The notes under the pieces: model-generated
The model's input: the letters and a program-made list of their open reading frames with translations, nothing else
The model's database searches: none
Told to the model about the DNA's origin: nothing
Shown here: positions 50,401 to 57,099 of the stretch, piece after piece
How positions within the stretch are numbered: position 1 is the first letter of the stretch
Layout of the letters: each line of letters begins with the position of its first letter
NCBI GenBank assembly: GCA_017397845.1
Contig: JAFQHU010000003.1
Span: 330,884-394,883 of the forward strand
Length of the DNA: 64,000 nucleotides
Source: Clostridia bacterium
GTDB taxonomy: Bacteria > Bacillota > Clostridia > Oscillospirales > Acutalibacteraceae
Reading direction: 5' to 3'
Position numbers and translations under genes: made by a program

Positions 50401-51442
50401 GCTCGAAGCATGCACAGGTCTTGCCTGTGATATCATTTACGATTTCGTCAAGATTATAGCCGAGAGCAAGCTTTGTTGTCATCTTTGCTATAGGATAACC
50501 TGATGCCTTTGAAGCGAGAGCAGAAGAACGGGAAACACGGGGGTTAACCTCGATAACCGCATACTCAAAGGATTCGGGATTGAGGGCAAACTGACAGTTA
50601 CAACCGCCTACGATTTTAAGTGCGGAAACGATATCAAGAGATGCCTGACGGAGCATATTGTATTCTTTGGTTGAAAGGGAAAGTGCGGGAGCAACAACGA
50701 TACTGTCACCGGTATGAACACCAACAGGGTCGAAGTTTTCCATTGAGCAGATTGCGATAGCATTACCTGCGCTGTCACGCATGGTTTCAAACTCAATCTC
50801 TTTCCAGCCTTTTATGTATTTTTCTACGAGAATCTGTGTTATGGGAGAAGCATCAAGACCTGTCTTTGCAATAATGCGAAGCTCGTTCTCACAGTAAGCA
50901 ACACCGCCGCCTGCACCGCCGAGAGTGAAAGCAGGACGAACAATTACGGGGTAGCCGATTCTCTTGGCAATTTCAAGAGAGGTTTCAATATCATTTGAAA
51001 TATCAGAGGGAATGCAGGGCTGATTAATGGACTGCATGGTATCTCTGAAAAGCTGTCTGTCTTCGGCTTTATCAATAGCTTCTACATCTGTACCGATAAG
51101 CTTAACACCGTTAGCTTCAAGGAAGCCTTCTTTTGAAAGCTGCATGGCGAGAGTAAGACCTACCTGGCCGCCGAGACCCGCCAAAAGTGAGTCGGGCTTT
51201 TCGAGCTTGATGATTCTTTTTACTGTTTCGGTAGTGAGAGGCTCAAGGTAAATTTCATCAGCTAAAGCTTTATCTGTCATAATTGTGGCAGGATTGGAGT
51301 TAACAAGAACAACATTTACGCCCGCCTGCTTAAGAACACGGCAAGCCTGTGCGCCTGCATAGTCAAACTCAGCAGCCTGACCGATGACAATAGGACCTGA
51401 ACCGATAACAAGTACTTTTTTGATATCTTTATTAAGTGGCAT
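47408..51442 (-). CDS. carB: carbamoyl-phosphate synthase large subunit fused to a DapF-like domain
   Basis: Residues 1-1060 form a complete CarB with two ATP-grasp synthetase halves (LVIGSGPIVIGQAAEFDYAG and its repeat MVLGSGPIRIGQGIEFDYSS, VIEVNPRVSRSS and IIEVNPRASRT) and the C-terminal allosteric MGS domain. It makes carbamoyl phosphate from bicarbonate, ammonia and two ATP. From residue 1061 the same frame continues for 284 residues with a diaminopimelate-epimerase fold (FSKMHGTGNDY, NIGNPHCVVFD, FACGTGACA). The first catalytic Cys of DapF is Ala1138 here (EGKMAGNAIRC), while the second is present (Cys1287). Normal epimerase activity is therefore unlikely. The start lies three bases after carA. 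Confidence 0.95.
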   Translation of the reverse strand: MPLNKDIKKVLVIGSGPIVIGQAAEFDYAGAQACRVLKQAGVNVVLVNSNPATIMTDKALADEIYLEPLTTETVKRIIKLEKPDSLLAGLGGQVGLTLAMQLSKEGFLEANGVKLIGTDVEAIDKAEDRQLFRDTMQSINQPCIPSDISNDIETSLEIAKRIGYPVIVRPAFTLGGAGGGVAYCENELRIIAKTGLDASPITQILVEKYIKGWKEIEFETMRDSAGNAIAICSMENFDPVGVHTGDSIVVAPALSLSTKEYNMLRQASLDIVSALKIVGGCNCQFALNPESFEYAVIEVNPRVSRSSALASKASGYPIAKMTTKLALGYNLDEIVNDITGKTCACFEPSLDYVVCKFPKWPFDKFLGSSRKLGTQMKATGEVMSIGQSFEEAIMKAVRGAEISLDTLNAAPISDLPLLERLDIADDRRIFTVFEAIKAGISDDKIHEITAIDKWFIAKLRNLADFENEIEGKEISEEQYLRAKKFGYTDKALRRFCTFPENFHREASYKMVDTCAAEFSATTPYFYSSYDKACESRRYQRSGKEVVMVLGSGPIRIGQGIEFDYSSVHCVWTLKELGYDVVIVNNNPETVSTDYDTADRLYFEPLNEEDVMNIIKVEKPIGVVVAFGGQTAIKLTKFLDDNGIKILGTSQEGIDTAEDREKFDALLEKYGFMRPKGCGVMTLDEALEAANRLTYPVLLRPSYVIGGQNMMIVHNDIEVERYMKKILSTGIENPVLVDKYMSGTEIEVDVISDGTDVLIPGIMQHVERAGVHSGDSIAVYPPFSLTDKMTQTVVDCSEKLALALGTKGLVNIQYLIYENQLYIIEVNPRASRTIPYISKVTNVPMVDLATKVMTGSALKDLGYGTGLYEAPPYFAVKAPVFSFEKLNDVNSYLGPEMKSTGEVLGIGKTLNEALFKGLTSSGIKVNAKGDKTEMGVLLSVDEHDLDEIVSIAKKLQDLGINIYAAKDTARAIVNLGINVTYVKGIRESDYCFKLLESGKIDFIVYTGALFDATMDHYIALHRKALQLGIACFTSLDTANAMLDIMASNYTQQNTELIDINSMRTSRNIFKFSKMHGTGNDYIFIDNRDGNITCPESLCINFCERHYGIGGYGFILIENSDIADAKMRVFNRDGSEGKMAGNAIRCVGKFLYDKGIVNKEEITVETGAGIKELKLYISNKRVTAVQVYMGKPTFDCASIPCTLDEEEIIDYPITIGANSYNITCLNIGNPHCVVFDKNVDGLDLQKIGPCFEKADIFPERINTEFVRVVNSHTLKMRAYERGNGETFACGTGACAAVVAAVENGFCKKGEEVTVKLKGGDLAVTYNDDGIYLTGNAVLVFEGEAEY

Positions 51443-51445
51443 TGC

Positions 51446-52468
51446 TTACTCCTCCATCATCTTTAAGAATTTTTCGATAAGTGCATCGTCCGGCTCAAAC
51501 TGAACGGAGAATGCCTTCTTATCTGTATATTCGATACCTTCTACGGTGCCGTCATTACCGTTAAGGTGAGAGATAACGCCCTCTTTCACACTGTCCTTTT
51601 TAACCACATAGCCGTGATTTTGGGTAGTTATGAGTGTACGGGGTGTGCCGACGATTTTAACGGGCTGATTTGAGCCGTGGTGTCCGTAGGTGAGCTTTTC
51701 TGTTTCAGCGCCCTGAGAAAGAGCCATAAGCTGATGACCAAGACCGATACCGAATACGGGAAGCTTACCCATAAGCTCTTTAATCTGTGCCGTAATTTCA
51801 GCGTTTACACAGGGACAGCCGGGACCCTCCGAAATAATCACACCGTCGGCCTCAACCTCTGATGCTTTGAAGCTGTAAGGAAGAAGAGTAACCTTGTATC
51901 CCTTTTCCATAAGAGACTGTTCCATGTTCTTTGTGGAGCCTAAATCTACAATAGCGATATGCTTTTTGCAGTCCCCTTCCGGAACAAATTCGCTTTTTTC
52001 GGTACTGCCTGTATTTTCTACAGCAGAAACGATTTTGTATTCCTTTATATCATCAAAGGATGCAGGAAGCTCGTCGCAGATTTTTGCATTGACTGTACCG
52101 CCGTCACGGATGATATTTGTTATTTCTCTGGTGTCCACACCGTAAATACCGGGAATACCGTTATTTTTAAGGAAGGTGTCAAGGTCATATTCACAGCGGA
52201 AGTTCGAAGGAGCTTCGCACCATTCCCTTACAACGTAGCCGTGAAGCTTAGGCTGACCGATAAAGTCAGATTCGATAATGCCGTAGTTACCTATCATGGG
52301 AAAGGTCTGCATAACAATCTGACCGTAATAGCACGGGTCGGTAAGAGTTTCAATATAACCGACCATATTTGTGGTGAAAATAAGTTCACCGATATTTTCG
52401 CTGTCGGCACCGAAGGCGTAACCCTCAAAAGCAGTACCATCCTGTAAAACCAAATAACGCTTTTTCAT
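51446..52468 (-). CDS. carA: carbamoyl-phosphate synthase small subunit with lost glutaminase triad
   Basis: The 340-residue protein has the CarA N-domain (RYLVLQDGTAFEGYAFG, IGELIFTTNMVGYIETLTDP) and a class I glutamine-amidotransferase fold. The nucleophile elbow reads GIGLGHQ instead of GICLGHQ (Gly242), and the end reads QFEPDD instead of QFHPEA (Glu325 and Asp327), so Cys, His and Glu of the triad are all changed. It probably serves as a structural partner for CarB, which would then use free ammonia, as animal CPS I does. The ATG at 52468 is preferred over the GTG upstream, with AAAGGTC before it. Confidence 0.95.
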   Translation of the reverse strand: MKKRYLVLQDGTAFEGYAFGADSENIGELIFTTNMVGYIETLTDPCYYGQIVMQTFPMIGNYGIIESDFIGQPKLHGYVVREWCEAPSNFRCEYDLDTFLKNNGIPGIYGVDTREITNIIRDGGTVNAKICDELPASFDDIKEYKIVSAVENTGSTEKSEFVPEGDCKKHIAIVDLGSTKNMEQSLMEKGYKVTLLPYSFKASEVEADGVIISEGPGCPCVNAEITAQIKELMGKLPVFGIGLGHQLMALSQGAETEKLTYGHHGSNQPVKIVGTPRTLITTQNHGYVVKKDSVKEGVISHLNGNDGTVEGIEYTDKKAFSVQFEPDDALIEKFLKMMEE

Positions 52469-52521
52469 ACATTTGACCTTTATCACTTAAGTGATATCCT
52501 TTCTTTTAAAATTTATCGGTA

Positions 52522-53427
52522 TCAGTCAAGAAAGCATTTTACCAAAACTGCTTTCTGTGCATGGAGTCTGTTTTCTGCCTCGTCGAAAATTTGGTCTGCA
52601 TGTTCTTCGAGTACCTTATCGGTAATTTCCTCACCTCTGTGAGCAGGAAGACAGTGAAGAACCATTACATTTTCATTTGCGGCATTTACCGCATCATCAT
52701 TAATCTGATAATTTCTGAAAATTCTCTGTCTTTTTGCGGCTTCACTTTCCTGTCCCATGGATGCCCATACGTCTGTATAAAGAACGTCTGCACCCTTACA
52801 GGCTTCAATTATATCCTCGGTAATGAGAAGGTCACCGTTTACTTTAGCCCATTCCACTACACTGTCATCGGGCTCATAACCCTTAGGACAGGCAATAGCC
52901 ACCTTCATGCCAACTTTCAGACAGCCGACAATAAGACTGTTTGCCATATTATTACCATCACCGATGTAACAAAGCTTTTTACCCTCAAAAGAACCTTTGT
53001 ATTCACGGATAGTTTGTAAATCAGCAAGCACCTGACAGGGATGGCAGAAGTCAGTGAGACCGTTTATTATGGGGATGGAGCCGTACTTTGCCAAATCCTC
53101 AACCTCCTGCTGATCGAAGGTTCTTATCATAATACCGTCAAGAAAACGTGAAAGAACTCTTGCTGTATCCTGGACAGGCTCGCCTCTTCCTATCTGCAAA
53201 TCCTTAGAAGAAAGAAAGAGCGGTGTACCGCCGAGGTCATACATACCTACTTCAAAAGAAACTCGTGTTCTGGTTGAAGATTTCTGAAAAATCATACCGA
53301 GAGTTTTGCCTTCAAGAAGAGGATGTCTGATGCCTGCTTTTTTTTCAGCCTTAAGCTTATCGGCAAGATCGAGAGTTTCAAGGATTTCTTCTTTTGACCA
53401 ATCAAGTAATTTAAGTAAATGTTTCAT
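52522..53427 (-). CDS. argF: ornithine carbamoyltransferase
   Basis: ArgF joins carbamoyl phosphate to ornithine and gives citrulline, a step of arginine synthesis. The 301-residue product has the carbamoyl-phosphate motif SSTRTRVSFE (about residue 50), FLDGIMIRTF, DFCHPCQVLAD and the ornithine-binding HCLPAHRGEE. AAAGGAGTGG sets the ATG at 53427; an upstream GTG is less likely. It is the first gene of argF-carA-carB, so the carbamoyl phosphate of this operon is meant for arginine. The operon promoter is TTGATT-17-TATAAT about 60 bases upstream. Confidence 0.97.
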   Translation of the reverse strand: MKHLLKLLDWSKEEILETLDLADKLKAEKKAGIRHPLLEGKTLGMIFQKSSTRTRVSFEVGMYDLGGTPLFLSSKDLQIGRGEPVQDTARVLSRFLDGIMIRTFDQQEVEDLAKYGSIPIINGLTDFCHPCQVLADLQTIREYKGSFEGKKLCYIGDGNNMANSLIVGCLKVGMKVAIACPKGYEPDDSVVEWAKVNGDLLITEDIIEACKGADVLYTDVWASMGQESEAAKRQRIFRNYQINDDAVNAANENVMVLHCLPAHRGEEITDKVLEEHADQIFDEAENRLHAQKAVLVKCFLD

Positions 53428-53487
53428 TTGTACCACTCCTTTTGCTTTTTCTGAAACATAAAATTACAAAATAATATTATTCAAATT

Positions 53488-53516
53488 ATTATATAACAAA
53501 TATTTTAATAAATCAA
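53488..53516 (-). promoter_or_regulatory. promoter of argF-carA-carB
   Basis: TTGATT (53511-53516) and TATAAT (53488-53493) on the minus strand are 17 bp apart. An AATAATATTATT palindrome just downstream could be an operator; it is only a weak match to an ArgR box. Confidence 0.65.
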
Positions 53517-53529
53517 TAAAAAACATGAC

Positions 53530-53561
53530 AAAAAAATAACGGGTAACAAAAAAGTTACCCG
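53530..53561 (-). terminator. terminator of the Cys-rich peptide gene
   Basis: CGGGTAAC and GTTACCCG (53540-53547, 53554-53561) make an 8-bp stem that overlaps the stop codon of the peptide; TTATTTTTTTG follows on the minus strand. Confidence 0.88.
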
Positions 53562-53644
53562 CCGAAAGAAATAGAGTCAACACAAGAAAAACAAGAGACA
53601 AAAGGAGAACAAATATGAGCACCGTCAAAGCAACCTTTGCACAT
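53555..53644 (-). CDS. 29-residue Cys-rich peptide
   Basis: A strong ribosome site (AAGGAAGGTGAAG) precedes the ATG at 53644. The 29-residue product begins MCKGCFDGAHIC and has five cysteines (positions 2, 5, 12, 18 and 21), with CxxC spacing at both ends, and ends in FGG. The gene has its own promoter (TTGAAA-17-TATACT), and its stop lies inside the terminator stem. It could be a metal-binding or modified peptide, or a leader peptide sensing cysteine before the argF operon; argF has a separate promoter, which speaks against simple attenuation. Nothing else is known. Confidence 0.65.
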   Translation of the reverse strand: MCKGCFDGAHICSPFVSCFSCVDSISFGG

Positions 53645-53676
53645 AATCTTCACCTTCCTTCAAAATATTTCGATGT

Positions 53677-53705
53677 AGTATAGCACAACAAAGAACAAAT
53701 TTCAA
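53677..53705 (-). promoter_or_regulatory. promoter of the Cys-rich peptide gene
   Basis: TTGAAA (53700-53705) and TATACT (53677-53682) on the minus strand are 17 bp apart. Confidence 0.7.
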
Positions 53706-53749
53706 GTCTTTTTAACAAATTTTTTAAATTGTTTTTTGATACAATTTTT

Positions 53750-54421
53750 TTACCATATGAAAGGTATTAACCTATATTTTACCTTCTTCATATATTCTTT
53801 GTATCCGTCGAGCTCTTTTGCAAGAACCTTTTCCTCGTGTATGGCTCTTTTTGCAATTATAAAGGGATAGACAAGAAAAATTATAAAAGAATATACCGAA
53901 CCGAGGATGAGAGGCATGGTAAGAAACAGAAAAAGTGTCACAGTATACATAGGATGTCTCACTATACCGTAAAGCCCGGTGTCTATAACTTTCTGCCCCT
54001 CCTGCACTTCAACGGTACGGGAAAGATATGTATTTTCGCGCAACACTTCAGCATAAAAGCCGTAAGCAATCAAAAATAATACAGCAGAGACAATAATAAC
54101 AATCCTCGGCAGATTACTCCAACCAAAGCGGAAATCAAGCCCCGCCACGATAAAGCCTGCCAGAAACATAATTCCGCTGAGCTTTACAAAAAGACCTTGC
54201 TCTTTCTTTGTCTCCTTAGCATCAAGTCTGCTTTTCAGAAGTGACGGATTTTTTATCATCATAACGACACCTGCAACAAACATAGGTACAAAAAGAATAC
54301 CCATAAACAGCCAACCGTTTAAAAAGTTAAGGGTGCCCGCAGGAATGAAAACAAACAGACCTACAAGAACTGCTCCCAAAATGAATTTTAATATTGCCTG
54401 AATTAAAAGCTTTAATGTCAT
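53750..54421 (-). CDS. isoprenylcysteine/phospholipid methyltransferase-type membrane protein
   Basis: The 223-residue protein has about five membrane helices and the ICMT/PEMT motif near its C-terminus (DTGLYGIVRHPMYTVTLFLF), followed by the helix with HEEKVLAKELDGYKEYMKKVKYRLIP. Enzymes of this group use S-adenosylmethionine to methylate lipids or small molecules in the membrane; bacterial members are mostly uncharacterised. AAAAAGGAG precedes the ATG. The promoter carries a perfect inverted repeat, so expression is probably controlled by a repressor. Confidence 0.85.
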   Translation of the reverse strand: MTLKLLIQAILKFILGAVLVGLFVFIPAGTLNFLNGWLFMGILFVPMFVAGVVMMIKNPSLLKSRLDAKETKKEQGLFVKLSGIMFLAGFIVAGLDFRFGWSNLPRIVIIVSAVLFLIAYGFYAEVLRENTYLSRTVEVQEGQKVIDTGLYGIVRHPMYTVTLFLFLTMPLILGSVYSFIIFLVYPFIIAKRAIHEEKVLAKELDGYKEYMKKVKYRLIPFIW

Positions 54422-54451
54422 AGTATTACTCCTTTTTGCATTTCTTTATTT

Positions 54452-54483
54452 ATTATACACTTTTATTGCTCCTAAAGCAATAA
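54452..54483 (-). promoter_or_regulatory. promoter with inverted repeat before the ICMT-type gene
   Basis: TTGCTT (54475-54480) and TATAAT (54452-54457) on the minus strand are 17 bp apart. TTATTGCT and AGCAATAA (54463-54470, 54476-54483) form a perfect 8-bp dyad that covers the spacer and the -35 box, a good operator position. The remaining bases up to 54690 show no gene. Confidence 0.6.
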
Positions 54484-54696
54484 TAACCGGATGAAACATT
54501 AACTTTGACACCTATTCTGACACCCATAAATGTGATTATTTTCGTTACAGTGAAGATCTAAATTTGATGCGGATTCAGAGGCTTCGGGGAACATATAGTA
54601 ATATTTTTGTAGTTATTTTATTTTACTTTTCCGTACATTCGACTCACCTCCTATTACGCAGTAGAATGAAGTTACCAAATACAAGGAGGTCTTATT

Positions 54697-54852
54697 ATGA
54701 GAAGAAAAAATAAAGTCAAGTTTACGAATTTCGAATGTAACCTTTTAATCAACGGTATGAATGAGTTTCGTAATATGCTTTTGGCGGATGGTTTACCAAC
54801 GTAAGATATTGATAACCTGCTCATTAAAACCATTGACAAATCTGAAAGGTAA
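54697..54852 (+). pseudogene. broken small mobile-element gene with internal stop
   Basis: After a perfect AAGGAGG site the frame reads 35 residues (basic start, then FTNFECNLLINGMNEFRNML) to a TAA at 54802. It continues in the same frame with DIDNLLIKTIDKSER to a second TAA at 54850. The two parts together look like a small protein of about 51 residues that is frequent in clostridial conjugative elements. A single codon turned into stop explains the break. It lies eleven bases before the next remnant. Confidence 0.65.
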
Positions 54853-54863
54853 GGAGTGATGTT

Positions 54864-55071
54864 ATGTCAGACTTTATTGAAGATTTCTATTATATTACGG
54901 CAACATTGAGCCGCAAGAGCTTACAGCCGATATTAAGCCAAAGTTCAAAAAGAAATTGAATGAGCTTGTGAAGAAAACGGTCTATATAATATGTGAGTGT
55001 TTTTTAAAGACTATATAAAAATGAGTCAGACATTTCACAAGTATAATCAGAGGACTATAAGCATTATGTAA
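54864..55071 (+). pseudogene. frameshifted DUF6809-like remnant
   Basis: AAGGAGTGAT leads to an ATG and SDFIEDFYY; then a shift is needed to continue with GNIEPQELTADIKPKFKKKL and NELVKK, and a second shift for the final KDYIKMSQ part. The spliced reading resembles the small DUF6809 proteins that accompany clostridial mobile elements. The last segment is degenerate. With the neighbouring remnant it shows that a mobile element once occupied this 750-base gap. Confidence 0.6.
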
Positions 55072-55110
55072 ATAAATCTCTTTATATATCCATTATCTTT
55101 AAAAAAACTA

Positions 55111-55139
55111 TTGAAATAACGATTAATCTTTGATAAAAT
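55111..55139 (+). promoter_or_regulatory. promoter of the sialic-acid operon
   Basis: TTGAAA (55111-55116) and TAAAAT (55134-55139) are 17 bp apart, followed by CAGGAGGG and the ATG at 55172. Confidence 0.7.
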
Positions 55140-55171
55140 AGTATAGATAACTTTTACAGGAGGGATTTAAT

Positions 55172-56548
55172 ATGAACCTTAAAGTAAGTGCAAAACTCGA
55201 TCCTCAGTTTGAGCCTCTTTCACTTGTTGTACGTGAAATGAGGGAAGCAACGAAGCAAAACGGTCAGGACATCATAATCGCTGCGATCAGAAACAACGGA
55301 TACACAACTACGTACAAGACGAGAATTTTCCCCGAAGGTACAGGTCATGACGAGGAAAATTTCCGCTTTGTTGAGCGTATAGCAAAATCGCTTGTTTGGA
55401 TTGCGGGAGCACACAAGCTCGTTATTGCGGGTGCAGATGTTGTCGGCCAAAGAATTAAAGAAGCCTACACTCCGACAGGGCTTCGTGCCTTTGATGTAGG
55501 TCATATGAAAAAGACATACGAGAAGGATTTCGAGGTTGAACTCTGTGCTCTTCAGGATGCTCCGGAGGATATATCATCGGCAGCTCCCCTCGGCAGACAT
55601 CTCGACGGTTGCCGTATCGGTTTTGATGCAGGCGGAAGTGACAGAAAGGTAAGTGCAGTTATAGACGGCAAGAGCGTTTATTCAGAAGAGGTAGTTTGGT
55701 TCCCCAAGCTTAACTCAGATCCGGAATATCACTATCAGGGTATTCTTTCTGCAATGAAAACCGCTGCTTCAAAAATGCCTAGAGTAGATGCTATCGGTGT
55801 TTCGTCAGCCGGCATTTATGTAAATAACCGTATTATGGCCGCTTCTCTTTTTATCAAGGTAAGCGATGAAGACTGCGAAAAAAGAGTTAAGAATATGTAT
55901 CTCGATATTGCAAAAGAAATCGGCGAAAATATTCCTATTGAAGTTGCAAATGACGGTGATGTTACGGCACTGGCAGGTGCTATGGAGCTTAACGATGATT
56001 CGGTTCTCGGTGTAGCTATGGGTACAAGTGAAGCCGGCGGATATATTGACCCCAACGGAAATATTACAGGTTGGCTTAACGAGCTTGCATTCGTTCCCGT
56101 GGATTATTGTAAAGATTCTATGGTCGATGAGTGGTCAGGTGACTACGGATGCGGTGTTAAGTATTTTTCGCAAGACAGTGTAATCAAGCTTGCTCCCGCT
56201 GCCGGTATTGAGCTCGATGAGAACCTTTCTCCGGCTGAAAAGCTTAAGGTAGTTCAGAAGCTTATGGCTGAAGGCGACCAAAGAGCAGCCGATATATATG
56301 ACACAATCGGTGTTTATTTCGGCTATGCAATTGCATATTACGCCGAATTCTACGATATAAAGCATGTAATGATTATGGGTCGTGTTACCTCCGGTGACGG
56401 CGGTGTAATTCTTCTTGAAAGGACTCAGGAAGTTCTCGATAAAGAGTTCCCCGAACTCGCTGCGAAAATCAAGCTGCACATACCCGATGAAAACTCCCGC
56501 CGAGTCGGACAGTCTGTTGCAGCAGCAAGCTTGCCCGAAATAAAATAA
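55172..56548 (+). CDS. ROK-type sugar kinase with N-terminal extension
   Basis: The 458-residue protein has an unusual N-terminal region of about 145 residues and then an actin-fold kinase with IGFDAGGSDRKVSAVIDGK (phosphate loop), VDAIGVSSAGIYVNN and VANDGDVTALAGAMEL (catalytic Asp region), and GVAMGTSEAGGYID. The usual ROK zinc cluster CxCGxxGC is not seen. As the first gene of the sialic-acid operon it most likely phosphorylates ManNAc or GlcNAc, the sugar left after lyase and epimerase. Substrate choice is inferred from neighbours. Confidence 0.82.
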   Translation: MNLKVSAKLDPQFEPLSLVVREMREATKQNGQDIIIAAIRNNGYTTTYKTRIFPEGTGHDEENFRFVERIAKSLVWIAGAHKLVIAGADVVGQRIKEAYTPTGLRAFDVGHMKKTYEKDFEVELCALQDAPEDISSAAPLGRHLDGCRIGFDAGGSDRKVSAVIDGKSVYSEEVVWFPKLNSDPEYHYQGILSAMKTAASKMPRVDAIGVSSAGIYVNNRIMAASLFIKVSDEDCEKRVKNMYLDIAKEIGENIPIEVANDGDVTALAGAMELNDDSVLGVAMGTSEAGGYIDPNGNITGWLNELAFVPVDYCKDSMVDEWSGDYGCGVKYFSQDSVIKLAPAAGIELDENLSPAEKLKVVQKLMAEGDQRAADIYDTIGVYFGYAIAYYAEFYDIKHVMIMGRVTSGDGGVILLERTQEVLDKEFPELAAKIKLHIPDENSRRVGQSVAAASLPEIK

Positions 56549-56618
56549 AGTGTCATTGTTTTCTCTTAAAATAGAATATGGTGTGTCCCGTTATCTTTAA
56601 GAAAAAGGGGTATTAATA

Positions 56619-57074
56619 ATGATAATTGATAATTTAAACAATTCACATCAGTACCGCAAAACTCATGCGGGCTTTGCCGAAAGCTTTGATTTTTTAAAAA
56701 AAGCAGTCGAGGAAAATCTTCCTGTCGGCAGATATGAAATTGATTCAGACAGAGTATTCGCTTTTATTCAGGAGTACACCTCAAAAGCCGATTCCTACTT
56801 TGAGGCTCATAAAAACTATGTTGATATCCAATTCATATCCGAGGGTACCGAGGTTATTTATGTATCGGACATCTCTTTGCTGACCGTAAAAGAGGAATAC
56901 AACGCCGAAAAGGATATCATGTTCTTTGAGGACTGCGAAAAAGCAAGCAAAGCAGTTCTGCAAAAAGGAGAATACGGTATATTCTTTCCTTGGGATGCTC
57001 ACAAACCTGGACTTTGTTACGACGGAAAGCCCGACAATGTTAAAAAGATAGTGGTAAAAGTCAGAGCTATATAA
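56619..57074 (+). CDS. YhcH/YjgK/YiaL-family protein
   Basis: The 151-residue cupin-like protein has the family pattern MIIDNLNN, then EAHKNYVDIQFISEGTEVIYV and FPWDAHKPGL with the conserved metal ligands Glu, His and His. In E. coli the related YhcH (NanQ) belongs to the nan operon and speeds opening or mutarotation of sialic acid. It lies 70 bases after the kinase gene and 25 before the sialidase gene, which supports a role in sialic-acid handling. Confidence 0.92.
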   Translation: MIIDNLNNSHQYRKTHAGFAESFDFLKKAVEENLPVGRYEIDSDRVFAFIQEYTSKADSYFEAHKNYVDIQFISEGTEVIYVSDISLLTVKEEYNAEKDIMFFEDCEKASKAVLQKGEYGIFFPWDAHKPGLCYDGKPDNVKKIVVKVRAI

Positions 57075-57099
57075 ATACTTTGTTAAAGGAAATTATTCT

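Noticed and set aside
53615..53683. 22-codon plus-strand frame with an AAAGGAG site
   Set aside because: It is opposite the Cys-rich peptide gene, which alone has promoter and terminator. No plus-strand promoter or terminator was found, so it was not called.
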